DNA of 64,000 nucleotides, from positions 89,108,236-89,172,235 of the forward strand of contig CM060177.1 of NCBI GenBank assembly GCA_030549775.1. Direction: 5' to 3'. Of the stretch, positions 35,640-47,855 are shown one piece after another. Source of the stretch: Tamarix chinensis. Taxonomy: Eukaryota > Streptophyta > Magnoliopsida > Caryophyllales > Tamaricaceae. A model generated the notes under the pieces. It was given only the letters and a program-made list of their open reading frames with translations. It did no database searches and was not told where the DNA came from. The translations under genes and the position numbers were made by a program. The number at the start of each line of letters is the position of its first letter. Within the stretch, counting starts at the first letter, position 1.

Positions 35640-36290
35640 AGACAGAGGGAAATCTATTGGGTTTATTATTCATCATTGAGGGATAGAAATAGTACAATCT
35701 AAGATTTTTGCTATAATGAAGATTCCTAAGCCTTGAAACATTCATGAATTAAAGAGTTTGCAAGGTGTTTTCTTCATAGATTTTTTTTCAAAGTGAAATT
35801 GGCTGGTAGATGTCAACCATTTAGTCATCTTAGGAAGAAAGATATTCCCAAATGAAGTGTGTAGGAATGCTTGAATGAGTATAAAGTCATATATTATGAA
35901 ACCTCTAGTATTTCCAACACTCATACTTTAAAAAAGATATTTCTTTACATTTCTACACAAGAAGGCTATGTGGGAGCATTGCTTTCTCAAGAGAATGATG
36001 ATGGGAAAGAGAATGCCTCATATTACTTAAGTAGTAAGATGATGCTAAAAGAGTTAAACAATTCACCAATTAATAAGTTTTTCCTATCTATTGTCCTTTC
36101 CATTCATTTCAAAATTATTTTAAAGCTCATATTCTTACCCTTATCTCCAAAGCAAATCTTATATTATGTTAAAGTCAGTCCTTAATGATCGTCTCGTGAG
36201 ATATTCAATTCTAATAATTAGCAATCATCTATCTTCCTTAAAAGGTTGGTCTAATTTTAGCTTATTTCTTAGCTTAGCATCCTATACCAA
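35640..36290 (+). pseudogene. Ty3/gypsy RT C-terminus and RNase H, decayed
   Basis: Plus-strand frames give, in order: SIGFIIHH then GIEIVQSKIFAIMKIPKP (the FLGF-V-RGIEI connection region of plant Tat/Athila-type gypsy elements), NIHELKSLQG, a damaged LAGRCQPFS, and at 35940-36100 FLYISTQEGYVGALLSQEND, GKENASYYLSSKMM and ELNNSPINKFFLS. The last match the RNase H core (YIS-Q-E-G-VGALL-QE, KE-A-YYLS, EL-YSPIEK). A weaker match continues to about 36290. Frameshifts and stops throughout. No LTR could be linked to it. Confidence 0.85.
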
Positions 36291-36824
36291 TTGAATAGGT
36301 ATTGGTCATCCCCATTGATCTTCTATTCTATCTAAATATCCCCAACCACCAAAAACCTTCCATCTTTCACATTTTTCCCTCTCTTCACACTAGAAAGAAG
36401 ATTCATAAGTGAATCAAAGGAGTATAATATATCAAGGGGATAAATCTTCCTATAAAAATATAGTCTCCACTTAGTTTTGTGCTCATAGATAGCTTTATTC
36501 CATTGGTGATTCATGCCACTTAAGTATAGGACTCTAGCTTTTTCATAAGCATACCATGTCCATTATGGACCTGGTAGTTATAATAGTAATTAGTCTAGAA
36601 TTCTAGAAAATTTTGAATTTTATGTTGAATTGTTTATGAAATGTTCACATCTTATTTTTTCTTCAATCATGCCTAGTATTCTAGATTGGAGTATGGTTGC
36701 TTACTTAGCTCTATAGCTCATCAACTTTAATATTTCAGATAGCGATGATTGAACCAACTATTCTTTAGGAGGAAGATGTGGAATGACATTTGCTCTGGAT
36801 CATCAATATAATATAAGGTAAGTA
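36291..36824. other. Unassigned sequence
   Basis: No recognisable domain. It may include further gypsy interior. It ends at the left border of solo LTR D. Confidence 0.4.
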
Positions 36825-37449
36825 TGTAATACCCCCATATTTTAGTACTAAAAAATTTTATTTTAAAATATTGCGGAAGAGAAAAATAGGGTGCCACCAT
36901 TGCATCCAACATAAGATAGTCGTCATATACCCATCCCATGTTAAATATAAGGTTGAGAAACCAAACAAATCAAAACAAGATTAGAGTGCTTAAGAAACAT
37001 AACATATAGATGCTAAAAAAACATTTACAAAACATGACCTCGACGGTCTCCAAAATATTCAAATACATATAAGAATATTAAACTAAAGTATAGAACTACA
37101 ATGAACAAAAAACAAAGGTAGGGCATTGCCCCAACCTTGGTCCATTAAGGACTAAACAAAAACCTTTGGATGTCCATGCTCTCAAGCTCCAAGCTCACAA
37201 CAATGTAAGCCCAGTATTTACTATCCTCAAAAACCAACACATAGTCTTCTACTTGTGGGATTGAGCAGGTTACCAAACAAGCGGGCACATCAATAAGATT
37301 TATATTAAGTAAGCCAAGTTACCTTCTCACTAAGAGTCACAAGCATAAAAGGTCCTAAAAAATTAAACACATATCATGCTTATACCATACAATTAGATTT
37401 GTATGCTCTTCATGGTCATATAATGCATCATAATTTTCATGTCATACAT

Positions 37450-39173
37450 AGAGTTGGCAATCGGACGGGTCCGGTCACTATCGGATCGGGTTACATGATA
37501 ATCGCGTCATATCATTTTCGGATAATTTCGGATCATTTTGTCGGGTCGGGCAGGGACGGGTTTGATTCGAATCAACTCAGTATCGGATAATCTCGAGTCA
37601 TTCTAAGCTCTTAGGTTGGGTCTGATTGAGATCGGATGGACTCGGATTCGAGTAAATTTGGGTTGTTCTAATTTTGGTTCGGGTTCGGATCAGGCTCGAT
37701 TGAGTTTGAATTATTATATTTTCGAATCGAATTTAGATTGGATTTAGGTCATTTAATATTTGAGTTATGCTTGTGTCATTTTCTTTCTTTTTTTTATTCC
37801 AAGATATTATTAAAAGCTAATTATTTTGAGATTATTTATTTTAATTTATCTTATTCAATTAAAAGTGAATTATTATATTAATTGTTTGGGGGTCTTAAAA
37901 TTTTTTGTCATTATTTCATCTTTGGAGATGTATTTGATGTTTCAAATTTAAAAGTTTTCAAATCGTATCACTTTTCTTTTTATGTTAAAGTATAACTTAT
38001 AATTCAACTCCATTATTAGCTTGGTCATATTGAGTTCGAGTATTATTTTAAGTTTATATTATATTTATATTTTATATGCTTCTTACATGATATTAACTTA
38101 TAATAATCATTGATAATTGATAACAAATGAAGACTTCTAAGGTTGTACTTCTCATATTATTTTTAAAAGAGATTGATCACATCATATCAACATAATTTTA
38201 ATAAATATAATAATAATAATAATACAAAAATAATGATAACAATAATAATAGTAATTAATGAATATCAATTATGGCAAAAATAATAATAACAACATATTAG
38301 TTTTTTATTATATATTTTGATTAGATCATATCAAGCTAAATAAGATAAAATTTAGATAAAGTAAGTAATAATGACTATTATTGACAAAAAACCAACTAAT
38401 ATTGACTTCTTACTATTTAACACTATTGATGTAATAAAAAAATATTAATCTTCAATTTTTATAATGAATAACTAACATTATCACTCTAGATTTTTCCTAC
38501 TTTCCTATGATGTTATAGGTGCTATATTGCAAGGTATGGCCGTATAGATACTAACATATCGTGTTCAAGGCTACACTGTTATTATCTTATGGTACTAGAT
38601 GGAATCATGGAAGTGAACTAATATTTACATGGCATAGTAGAGTTTTTCTTTTTTTTTTCTCTACTTTTATTTCTATACTTTAATATTGGTATCAATGGAT
38701 ATTATATTTGTATATACATAAGTGATATAAATTTTATGAAAGTATATTGTTTCTAGATTTTGATGTAAGTGCTAGTATTGATTAGTTGCACATCTATATT
38801 ATTTCATGTTTTATGAACTTTTAAAAATTTTGAGTTATGGATTAATGTTAATTTTTGGGTATTACTAAGTTGAATCTTTATAGATTTATAATTTTTCAGA
38901 TAATATCATATTTCAAATAAAATAATGGATCGGGTCGGGTCATTTCGAATTTATAGTTTTTCGGGTTATATCGGGTTTGGGGTGAATAGCGGGTCGGGTC
39001 AGGTTTATTTCGGACTTATGATTTCTCGGGTTATATCGAATATCGGATATGTATTGGATCGGGTCGGATAGGTTTCGGGATTTTAATTACTCAGATAAAA
39101 TCGGATCGGATTTCGGGCGCATCGAGTCGGTATTCATCAGATTTTTCAGGTCAAGTCAACTTTTGCCGGCTCT
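37450..39173. mobile_element. Non-autonomous DNA element with GGGTCGGG subterminal repeats, nested in LTR D
   Basis: Left end AGAGTTGGCAATCGG; the reverse complement of the right end is AGAGCCGGCAAAAG, an imperfect TIR sharing AGAG..GGCAA. The direct repeat ATACAT flanks it (37444-37449 and 39174-39179). Subterminal regions (37455-37720 and 38930-39150) are packed with CGGGTCGGG- and GGATCGGG-type words, while the 1.2-kb middle is very AT-rich and non-coding. No transposase frame, so the superfamily is undecided (hAT- or Mutator-like are options). Confidence 0.65.
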
Positions 39174-40984
39174 ATACATGACTCATACAATTCAGGACTC
39201 GTCATACTTATCATCATAACAAAAGTATTATGGATAACAACATATAATTAAGTAAATAGGCTATTCAACAACTTATTAGGGTTTCTACCATCCATTTCCC
39301 ATTAGGTCTATTTTCCAAGCTTACATAATCCATTAGGTTGTTTATTTATAAACCATTATTTCTCTTTCCTTTTTTTTTCCTTTTTATTTATCCACATACC
39401 TATTCTTATTCTTATCAAACAATGGATTGTTTACCAAATTATAGTATCACATACCATCAAAGCCTATCTAAACCAGAAGACATAAAGTCCACCTAAAGCT
39501 AAAAAACACCTTAGTAACCACACCATATAGTATCGATACCCCCTAGTACATTATTAGTGTCTAGAGTAGGTAAGGCACCAGGATTTATTAGGATCCTACT
39601 CAAAGGTAAAGCTTGAAGAAAGATTAACTTCAATTAGCTAATCAAGGATCAGGTAATCTAGACCCATGCACATCTTGATCATCTTCCACTTTAAGTTATT
39701 AGTGTGTTATTTTTGAAGGTTATGTGATCACACAAGGCCCATGCAACATCCAAGTAACATATCCACATACTCATTCTATCTTAACCTTTATTACCCTCCA
39801 ACCTTGTGGTGGGATTTCCATTAGTTCTCAACCAATATTAAATAAATCCATCATAATAATCTATTTAGACCAAGAATCCAGATAACATTATTGAGAAATA
39901 CTATGTGAACCATTTAAACCATCCAATATTTTAGTTAATTCATGCCAAGATATGTATTTCCCTTATTAAAGAATCATATACTAGCATTGGGCATAGGTTC
40001 AACACATATTAGGTCCAAAAGATAAAAAATAACATGCTTTGGCGACCTAGTTGATCAATTTGGGCTAAATAGTCAATCGGTTTGGCTCAGCCAAACCCTA
40101 GAGCTCCCTCAAACTAGTTGATTGGTTTAGTTAGGCCAGTCAATTGTTCTAAGAACAATTGATTAGTTCTAACAAACCAGTCGATGGGTGTAAGAAGAGA
40201 GAAATCAAAGTCACCACAAACCCTCTGGTCTATTATTTTGGGCCAACCAGTTAACTCTTATCAAGACCCATCGATCAATTTGTCTTAACCAGTCAATTAG
40301 TTTGCTTCTATATAGCACATAACTACATCCAATACAGACTCTAAAGTCTTACTACATCCAAACCATAACACGTCATAGCAAAATACCAAGATTTAACATG
40401 CTCATATACTATATCATGCTTCATTTTCAAGAAAATCAACCTTATTTTCCATAAAGCAAGCCCTTTTCTCAAAAATCTTAATTAATTAAACATGCATCAT
40501 TTAAAAGCCAAAACATAATGCTGGCATATAAAATTAACATTTTACAAAGTACACCAACTTACATGCTTATTTATGCCATATTTCAAAAGTAAGAATAACT
40601 TACTTGATGTTTAGCAAAGTTTTACACTAAATAAGAAAAACTCAAGCTGGAATATTTTAACTTCCAAAACCTTTACAAACAATAGGTTGAAACTCAGAAA
40701 TCATTAAATAACTTTCACAAGTCAATCACTTGAATTAGGGAAGATAACAGACTTATCATTTCCAAGAGAAAAATAAAGAAAGATTCAGTTAAAAGAAACT
40801 CAACTTTCTCCTAAATCTAAGTCTTTCTTTCTTAAGGATAAAATAAGAGGGAGCTAGAGAAAGGATAAGAAGAGTGAATCGAATTAGGATGAAAGATTGA
40901 TGTGGAGAAGATTCAATAGAAGTGTTGCAAAGCTTAGGGTATTTTAGTGGCTGAAAGGAAAGTGAGAAAACATGATGATTAGGG

Positions 40985-40993
40985 TTATTTATA
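40985..40993 (-). promoter_or_regulatory. TATA box of LTR D
   Basis: On the minus strand GGCTATAAATAACCC lies about 900 bases from the LTR start. This matches the placement in LTRs A-C and supports the minus-strand orientation. Confidence 0.6.
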
Positions 40994-41312
40994 GCCAACA
41001 AGTTGGTTAAGGAATGAGTAAGCTTATGCAACATATCAAAAACCCTAATTTTACTATTTCATCTAAGCTAAATGTGCACATTTATCAATAATAGGTTGAC
41101 TTCTAATTCAGATCTCAAGTGGAGATTTTCTATAGAATGCAGGCCGAGCTACTCTAAAAACTGCCAAATAAAAGAAGGGAAATTGAAGATCAAGTTGGGA
41201 AAGAAATCTCATAGTCATGCAGAGACAGTTTGGAAATCAAAGCATATTTACAAAGGTGTGCATAGGAGAAAGGAAGAAGACTATAGGAGTGAGGTCGTCC
41301 TCTCCCTTGTCC

Positions 41313-41576
41313 GTTAAAATCGAGCCCTCAAATCTTGTTTAAGGTAGCAAATAAAGCCTAATAATGATCAAAAGGGTTAATGATCACTCAAGTATATCTT
41401 AGAGTTGGATTATCAAAGTCTTATTTTGAGGTAGCAAATTGTCTGTTAAAATTAAGCCCTCAAATCTTGTGTGAGGTAGTAAATAAAGCCTAATAATGAT
41501 CAAAAAGGTTAATGATCGCTCACGAATATCTTAGAGTTGGATTATCAAAGTCTTATTTAATGCAATAAATTTTTTT
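41313..41576. repeat. Two-copy tandem duplication in LTR D, period 132 bp
   Basis: GTTAAAAT(C/T)(G/A)AGCCCTCAAATCTTG starts at 41313 and again at 41445. The similarity continues through TAATAATGATCAAAA and TTGGATTATCAAAGTCTTATTT. Confidence 0.85.
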
Positions 41577-41895
41577 CAAAAATTGAGCTTAAAAAAACAC
41601 TCAGTCCAACAAACTAGTCGATTAATTTTGTTAGACCAGTCAATTGTTCTACAAACCAGTAGATCGGTTTCCCCAAGTCAATCGGCTCTATCAAACAAAA
41701 CCCTTAGCTAAAAATATGAACCAATCGATTGGTTCACCAAAAAAATTATTTTATTTTATTTTCTAAACTTTTCTCAAATTCATTATTATTTCAAACCTAA
41801 GCTATCGTTCCAAATTAAGATCAAACATTATCAAATTTTATTAAACACAAAAAAATTGCATTTTATAAATCTTAAAAAAAATAAAGGGTATTACA

Positions 41896-44542
41896 ACGTA
41901 TAAGAATTATGATCCTCCGTGCTCGAGGTCATCAAAAGTTTCTTAGCTAGCCATAAAAGAGGACTTTTTCTAAGGAACATAATATATCATGTAGTGGAGC
42001 ACGAGGGAGGTTTTCACATTGAAATCAATCTATAAATTAAGTGTGTTATTGTTTGCTTTGAAGGAAAATTGCATTTTGTTGTCTAGTATAAATAAGAATC
42101 AATTTCCTTATCAAATTCAAACTGTAATGCCAAATTGAAATTAAACTTTTTTCTTATTCTTCTCTAAATGGAATAGAAAATAAAAGGGTACCTTAGTCAC
42201 CCTCATTCTCTTATACTAGAGAAGTATTAGGGGTACAATACAAATTTTGAACCGAACCTTATAGAGAAATAAAGTGTTGGGAACTTCCCTTAATAGAGTA
42301 CTTACTTTACTCGAGGAGTAGGGAAAACCTTCTCTAGATGATAGAATTTGTCCCTTAAATCAAGAAGGTTAATCATAATCACTACTAGAGTCAACTCATC
42401 AACCTAAGCAGTATGAATAGTCTCTATTGAAAAGCTCTATCTACTGATAAGATAAAGTACTCACTTTACTCATGGAGTCAGGAAAAACATTTTTTAGATG
42501 ATAGAATTTGTTCCTTAAATTAGGAAGGTTAATTAGAATCACTACTGGAGTCAACTCATCACCCTAAGAAATAAGAATAGTATGTATTGAAGAGCTCTAT
42601 CTACTGATAAGATAAAGTAGGTTCTAAGCATGTAGGTAAGCTACTTAGATATTGGAAGCAATAAGAACAAAGAGACCTTAGCCACAGTAGAGTTACCACA
42701 GAAGGGGGAATATGGGAAAGGAAGTGAAATCATGCCCCAAGTAAAGGAATGACCTATTAGATGCTATATCCTTTAGGTTTCATTTTTCCTTGAGATTGAA
42801 GGTAAGAAGGAATATATAAGAATTCCAAAGCTTTGGTAGTGAAATCTTAGTGCGAAGCTTTACCTTCTTTACTTCTCCTCTAAAGGGAAGGTTTTTCATC
42901 ACTAACCATTCATTCTATAATTTTCATAAACCCTTTTAGTTTTTCCTCCTATTTAGGAAGATAGAGTAGGTAGAAAGCCACCAACCATTGAAGCGTTAAC
43001 CATGAAGCCTAATGGGGAAGTAACACTAATTACTTTACCTTTAAAGGTTCTTAGAACAAGAAAGTAGCAACCTAAATTAAATTTCCCTCATTTGGCTCCT
43101 CTCTAGCAAGAAAAATGCTAACACAAAACATGTTTGTTATTTCTAGTGCATTCATCCATTATTTGTTTGAGTGGATGTGCTCTTTCCCTACTTATATTAT
43201 ACCAGTGAAACTAATAGTAATGTATTCTATGTAGCACTATAATAGAAATATATCTTAGCATGAGTACCATGGATTGATTCAAAGGGAATGAAATACTAAT
43301 TAACTTATACGGATACATTGGGTCTGAAAATCCATATATTGATGTTGGATAAGACATTAAGACTTATCCTAGGTCTATAACCTATTGATCAAAGTTTCTA
43401 TTGATATTGATCAGATACTAGCAGATGAAAAAAATAAATCTTTGAAAGATATGATATTAAGATAGATTGAGAGCTTGCCTCTTAAATTTCTAAGTATTGG
43501 TCGGTAGAAGCCCTGTAAGATCCTTAGTTTTCTAGAACTGGATGGGTTTTCTACAACCTCTTTATATTGGCTAAAAGGGATTAGTAATGGCTACAACTTA
43601 GCTTAGTCTCAAATTTGAAAATATCAATTGGAACAGATTAAAAGGTTTTTTTCCTAAGCCGTCATGGAAACTAAGAATGAAAAAAAAAACAAAACTTAGA
43701 GATCAAAAAGAAATGAAATTCCATGCACCCTATTACCTCCTAATGATAAATGACATGAAAGGAATCTAATATTTAAACCACAGAGAAGGATATTAGAATA
43801 GATGGACTTGTCAATCCAACTAGAAAAAACTCAAAGCCTAGTGAAGGTCTTTTTTGGGGGGGATTTGGATCAGTAACCTCATTTTTATTTCTAGTATTAA
43901 GGAATGGAATACGAGGATTTCAATAGGCAGCTTACGTAAAGTGAATCCCTTTTCTAAGGTAGGTATAATCCCTATTTTCCCCTTTCTCTCTAATATAGAT
44001 TGAATGATTTAATATTCAACAAGACCTAGTTCGATAACAAAGGAGAGGATTTAACTATGTTGTGGAGGAGAGGATGTAAATTAAAATGGATACAGTCCTT
44101 GAAACTGACTCCATTAACTAAGAAGGGATCTAAATCTACCATACGAGACACCAATGGTATTGTACTTATGAAAAACCTTTGATTTCCCATACTTAAATGA
44201 ACCAAAATTCACTGATCCTTCCCTTGATTTTGGTCGAACGGCCTATTATTGGCTCTTTTCAACTTTCACTTTAACATGAAATTCCTTTTTCCTGCATAGG
44301 TCATCACTTCTTTTCCAAATACAACCTTTTACTTAAGATAATTAATTGTCCTTCCCTAAGAAATCTACTCAATCCAGACTTCATATCTGATGTGTTTGCA
44401 ACTTCTAACCCCTTTTTCCTACTATAGCCACTTTAATTCTCACATCTATGTATCAAAGTAAATCCTTACCTTACCATAATATCCTTACTCTTTCATATGT
44501 CATACTTTTTTAGTGCTACAGTTGCCTTTTGACAAGATTGGC
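41896..44542. other. Unassigned sequence with one tandem duplication
   Basis: No LTR ends, transposase or polymerase blocks. The style resembles 26490-35639. The only structural feature seen is the duplication at 42300-42625. A purine-rich or A-run segment lies at 43678-43690. Confidence 0.35.
42300..42625. repeat. Two-copy tandem duplication, period about 163 bp
   Basis: The block running from TACTTTACTC(G/A)(A/T)GGAG through TAGATGATAGAATTTGT, AATCACTACT(A/G)GAGTCAACTC and GAGCTCTATCTACTGATAAG is repeated: first copy about 42300-42462, second about 42463-42625. Divergence is modest, so it is not very old. Confidence 0.85.
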
Positions 44543-44821
44543 TGATACAACTACGACGGAAAGTTTGTTTTTTCGTAAGAAAGGATTTTTTCTCTTTGTA
44601 ACTTGTTTAAATGAGCCAAAGGCCCTCTATTTATAGGTGAGGAAAGATCACAAGCCAAGCTCTATCTTCCATGTGTTGTTATCCTATCGGACTGATAATA
44701 GATTATAATAGATAAGAATATTATTCTAAATGAAAGATTGTATCACAATGAGATAAGCTTATTTTATCATATAATTATTATGGCATAGATAAAATAGATA
44801 AAAGTCAAAATAATTCTAACA
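44543..44821 (-). promoter_or_regulatory. LTR-like or pararetroviral promoter with TATA box and primer-site-like sequence
   Basis: On the minus strand the segment begins TGTTAGAATTATTTTGAC, has CACCTATAAATAGAGGGCC (TATA at 44635-44627), and after about 80 bases shows GTTGTATCAGCC, which keeps the GTATCAG core of the tRNA-iMet primer site. The start and TATA placement fit a small copia LTR. The upstream neighbours (RNase H end and viroplasmin-like ORF) would also fit the intergenic promoter region of a caulimovirid. No 5-bp flanking duplication was found. The distance from TATA to primer site is short for a caulimovirid, which argues for an LTR. Confidence 0.45.
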
Positions 44822-45399
44822 ATCTTGCTATATTTTCTTTTTTTATTCTACACCGCTTATTTTTATTTTATTTTTTTCCTTTTATTCTCCTGTATACATG
44901 TGTCTGTATGAATTGTTGATAGAGTATAGCTGTTAATTTATGACATTATTTCTTGCATCACTGTTAGCTCCATTGCTTAAATCAAAGCACAATTGATGTC
45001 ATTGCATATGGTGTTGCTTACATCATACTAATGTCATTCTTGGTTTTATCTAGATGTTATTGTTATTCCTGGATTTTGGTCCAAACCTTAGGTTTTAGGG
45101 TTTGGGGTTTAATTTTATTGATGTATAGACCCAATCCACCACGCTTTATGCATAGCTCTAATGAGTCATGGTTACATCATGTTCTTGATTTTGTGTCTAC
45201 TGAGTGAGACATAGTTAGAACTAGTTATTCCTCCAAGATCTTTGTAAGTTGGAAGATCTAAGGTTATCAATAGATCTATCCATTCCTTTAGTTTTTCAAA
45301 TCAGTGTCCTCTATTTCAGCCTCTAATGGTCCTATTAATAGATAGTTTTGGGCATATATTATTTAGATAGTATTAGTGAATATTATTTCTGCTGCTACT

Positions 45400-46858
45400 G
45401 TTGGGCACTAGTATCTTGAATTCATTTCCCATTTGGTCATAATATAATACCTCTAATTTCTTATTGATTTTTAAAAGGTCATGCATAGTGGGATTCTATT
45501 GATCTTAATGGGTATCCTTCATATATATGTATCCTATATTTTGTCAAGATTACCCCTTTTTTCCGATATGGAGGATAAGAGCTTATTATAATGACTAGTT
45601 TTTCATTTGTAATGTTTTATGGGCATCCTGGATAGCCATATCCAAAAATTTCTCTAATCCTGAATTCGTTAGATATGGTTATTTCTTGATAATGGTAATG
45701 ACGTCTACCAGTCTATAATCTAATAGCTTCTGTATTGTTAATTTGATTTCCCTGAATTCCACTAGTTAGAATTTTGCTAGCTCAATTATTGCTTTATGCA
45801 CACATACCATTATTTGGCAGCTACAAAGGTCATGTTCACAACTAGTTCCTCCTTCATGAGGAATTCGAGGATCATACTAAGTTAATACTGATTTTTGAAT
45901 TTCTTTGTAGTTAGAAATCCCTATGTGTTTGCAATAGTTATGGACTTGCCCAAATTCTTCAAGAAAACTATCTTCTATCTTATTGTTGATATTTTATCAA
46001 ACTTCTTTGGGCATCTTGTTAAGCTTTTGGTGTGGAAACATTGTTAACCTTGGTTGTATTAGTTTATATGGCCTCCCTTGTTGGGTTACCAAGTGTTCTA
46101 TTGCTTCATTAAGCTTATAAGTCAGAGTTCACACCGTCCTTTCTATTGTTTGCAATGCCTAAAAAAATCAATTTTACAAGAGACATATTTTTGAATTGCT
46201 ACTACATAGTTCAGTCATTCACCTTTAGGTTGTTCTAAAAGTGGTTTGGTATTTCTAGACCTTTCCTCTTTCAGACATTTTTCTACCTTTTCTACTCGAG
46301 CATTAATGGAATTCTCGATGTAGATAAGGCTAGCCTATAATAGGTCCATTTTTAATTGGAACACATCTTTTAGATTATCAAAGGTTCTTACCTCTCATCT
46401 ATTGTATTCTATTACTACCTTTGTGGTGGCTTCCATAGAGGTAAAAATTCCTTTTGTATGTCCTCTTCTGACAAGGAAATATTGCTCGGGTTTTTGGCCA
46501 AAAAGGGAGGCAAGACTATTATTTGCTCTGAAGAATAAAGTTTGATGTTTTATCCTCCAGGATTTATATAGGTTATTCAACACATGTTTCACTTCCGTTT
46601 TAACAATATTGTTGAACTAGTTTTTGAAAAAATCTCTTGAATTAACGTTGATTTTTTCTAGAGTAATTTCTCCCATTTTAACCTTTGTAGTTTCTATTAG
46701 GGCAATCTCCTTCTTAAGCTTCCATTCCTTTGTTATGAGTACCATTTGTTATCCATTTCCTTTCCTTTCCTTTCCTTTCCTTTCCTTTCCTTTTACGAGG
46801 TGTGTCCTTATGTTTTCCTACATTTATAAAATCATTAGCTTTTTTTTCTCATACTCAT
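45400..46858 (-). pseudogene. Viroplasmin/transactivator-like ORF relic (possible endogenous pararetrovirus)
   Basis: The minus strand contains a broken reading frame. A lysine-rich part (encoded by the TTTCC repeat) is followed by the open segment 46592-46395. It contains QYFLVRRG, KGIFTSMEA and, past a stop, a V-R-T-F-x-x-L pattern. This resembles the caulimovirid viroplasmin (Cauli_VI) fold: aromatic-V-x-x-G, then K-G-I-Y/F-x-S, then F-x-x-L-x-x-A. Downstream frames give a charged coiled-coil-like part and a Cys/His-rich piece (EHDLCSC) near 45840. Many stops: inactive. The resemblance was judged by eye and is not proof. Confidence 0.4.
46756..46790. repeat. (TTTCC)7 microsatellite
   Basis: Seven perfect TTTCC units. 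Confidence 0.97.
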
Positions 46859-46985
46859 GATAGATAATAAACAACTATGTTATTCTCACCTTTTATATGT
46901 TCAAAGGTGATCTTATACCCTCCACCTTGAATTACATCAAGGAACTTCTCATATTTCTAACATATCTAAGATCACCTCATTTCAA
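46855..46985 (-). pseudogene. C-terminal end of an RNase H/RT polyprotein
   Basis: The minus-strand frame reads KYEKFLDVIQGGGYKITFEH, then IKGENNIVVYYLS, then TGA at 46857-46855. This matches the final RNase H segment of gypsy/caulimovirid polymerases (F-x-I-x-x-I-K-G-x-x-N-x-x-A-D-x-L-S-R). The stop overlaps an ATG (ATGA) that precedes the viroplasmin-like relic, although that ATG soon meets a stop. Upstream homology ends near 46985, where an unrelated repeat starts. Confidence 0.55.
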
Positions 46986-47855
46986 CTCCACACAAATAAG
47001 TTATGATCATTTACTTAAAATTTATCTAGTGCACCAACGTGGCACAACCATGCACTAGATGAGGCATAGTCCTACATAAATCATTAACAAGTGACAAAGT
47101 AACACATGGTTTAGGTGTGCAAGTTGGCACAGCTGTGTAGAACAATGTCGAGAGCTAAAATTACCCACGGTCTGGCCATGTGAGGATGGCACAACAATGC
47201 AACACAACAAAGTCCGAGAACAATCAAGTTAATGATACTCCACGATCAAATACACAACTCATCCCACATCAACAATAGATTTTTTATCTGTATAGAAGGA
47301 AAGGAATGGAGTGGCATCTACAATTTTTTATCTCTCCCTTTTTATGTAGAATGGAGAACCAATCTTTGCATCTTTAATTTTTGAATTCAAATCTTAGTTT
47401 TAGTTGTAGATTTAGTTGGCGCATTAATCTTTGACAACAGATTCTGGCATTACTAATCTACAGTTCTATATTTCTATCTTTCTCTTGTCATTTATTATGT
47501 TTAATGTTATTTATATTACTATATTTTATTTCTTGCATTTGGTTGTGATTATGAGTGAGTATATTTCTTTATATTATTGGATCTAGTCTAAATTATTAAT
47601 TAATGATAAAAAATAGTTAGATTTTCATTCCATTTGCTTGAATTCGTGTATTCAATTTTTAATTCTTCATTTATGGTTGAGTTGTTTGATCACTGATTTG
47701 ACTAGACATAGGTATTTAAATGAAGAACTAAAAGGTGAAGATTAATAACTAGAAATCTAACAATTTAATGGGAAAATTAAACCATGAAAGTAGACTAGTG
47801 TCACTTAGGGATTTTATTAATTTAGCACAGAACGTAATGCATTTAATTTTATTTA
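46986..47855. other. Unassigned, probably old LTR fragments
   Basis: Phrases such as GTGGCACAACCATGCACTAGA, CACGGTCTGGCCATGTGAGG and repeated GGCACAAC words near 47040-47200 look like LTR sequence, but no borders are seen. The ATTTA at 47851-47855 is the left target duplication of LTR C. Confidence 0.4.

Larger units (their letters stand above)
36825..41895 (-). mobile_element. Solo LTR D (minus strand), with nested DNA element
   Basis: Plus-strand borders are TGTAATACCCCC (36825) and GGGTATTACA (41895), so the LTR reads TGTAATACCC...GGGGGTATTACA on the minus strand. The flanks AAGTA (36820-36824) and ACGTA (41896-41900) form a 5-bp target duplication with one mismatch. The CTTCCGCAATA word just inside the 3' end is shared with the other LTRs. 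Without the nested element at 37450-39173 the LTR is about 3.3 kb. Two CAATTGGTT-type arrays and a tandem duplication lie near its 5' end. No internal region is present. The array content ties it to the LTR at 1-2021. Confidence 0.8.
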
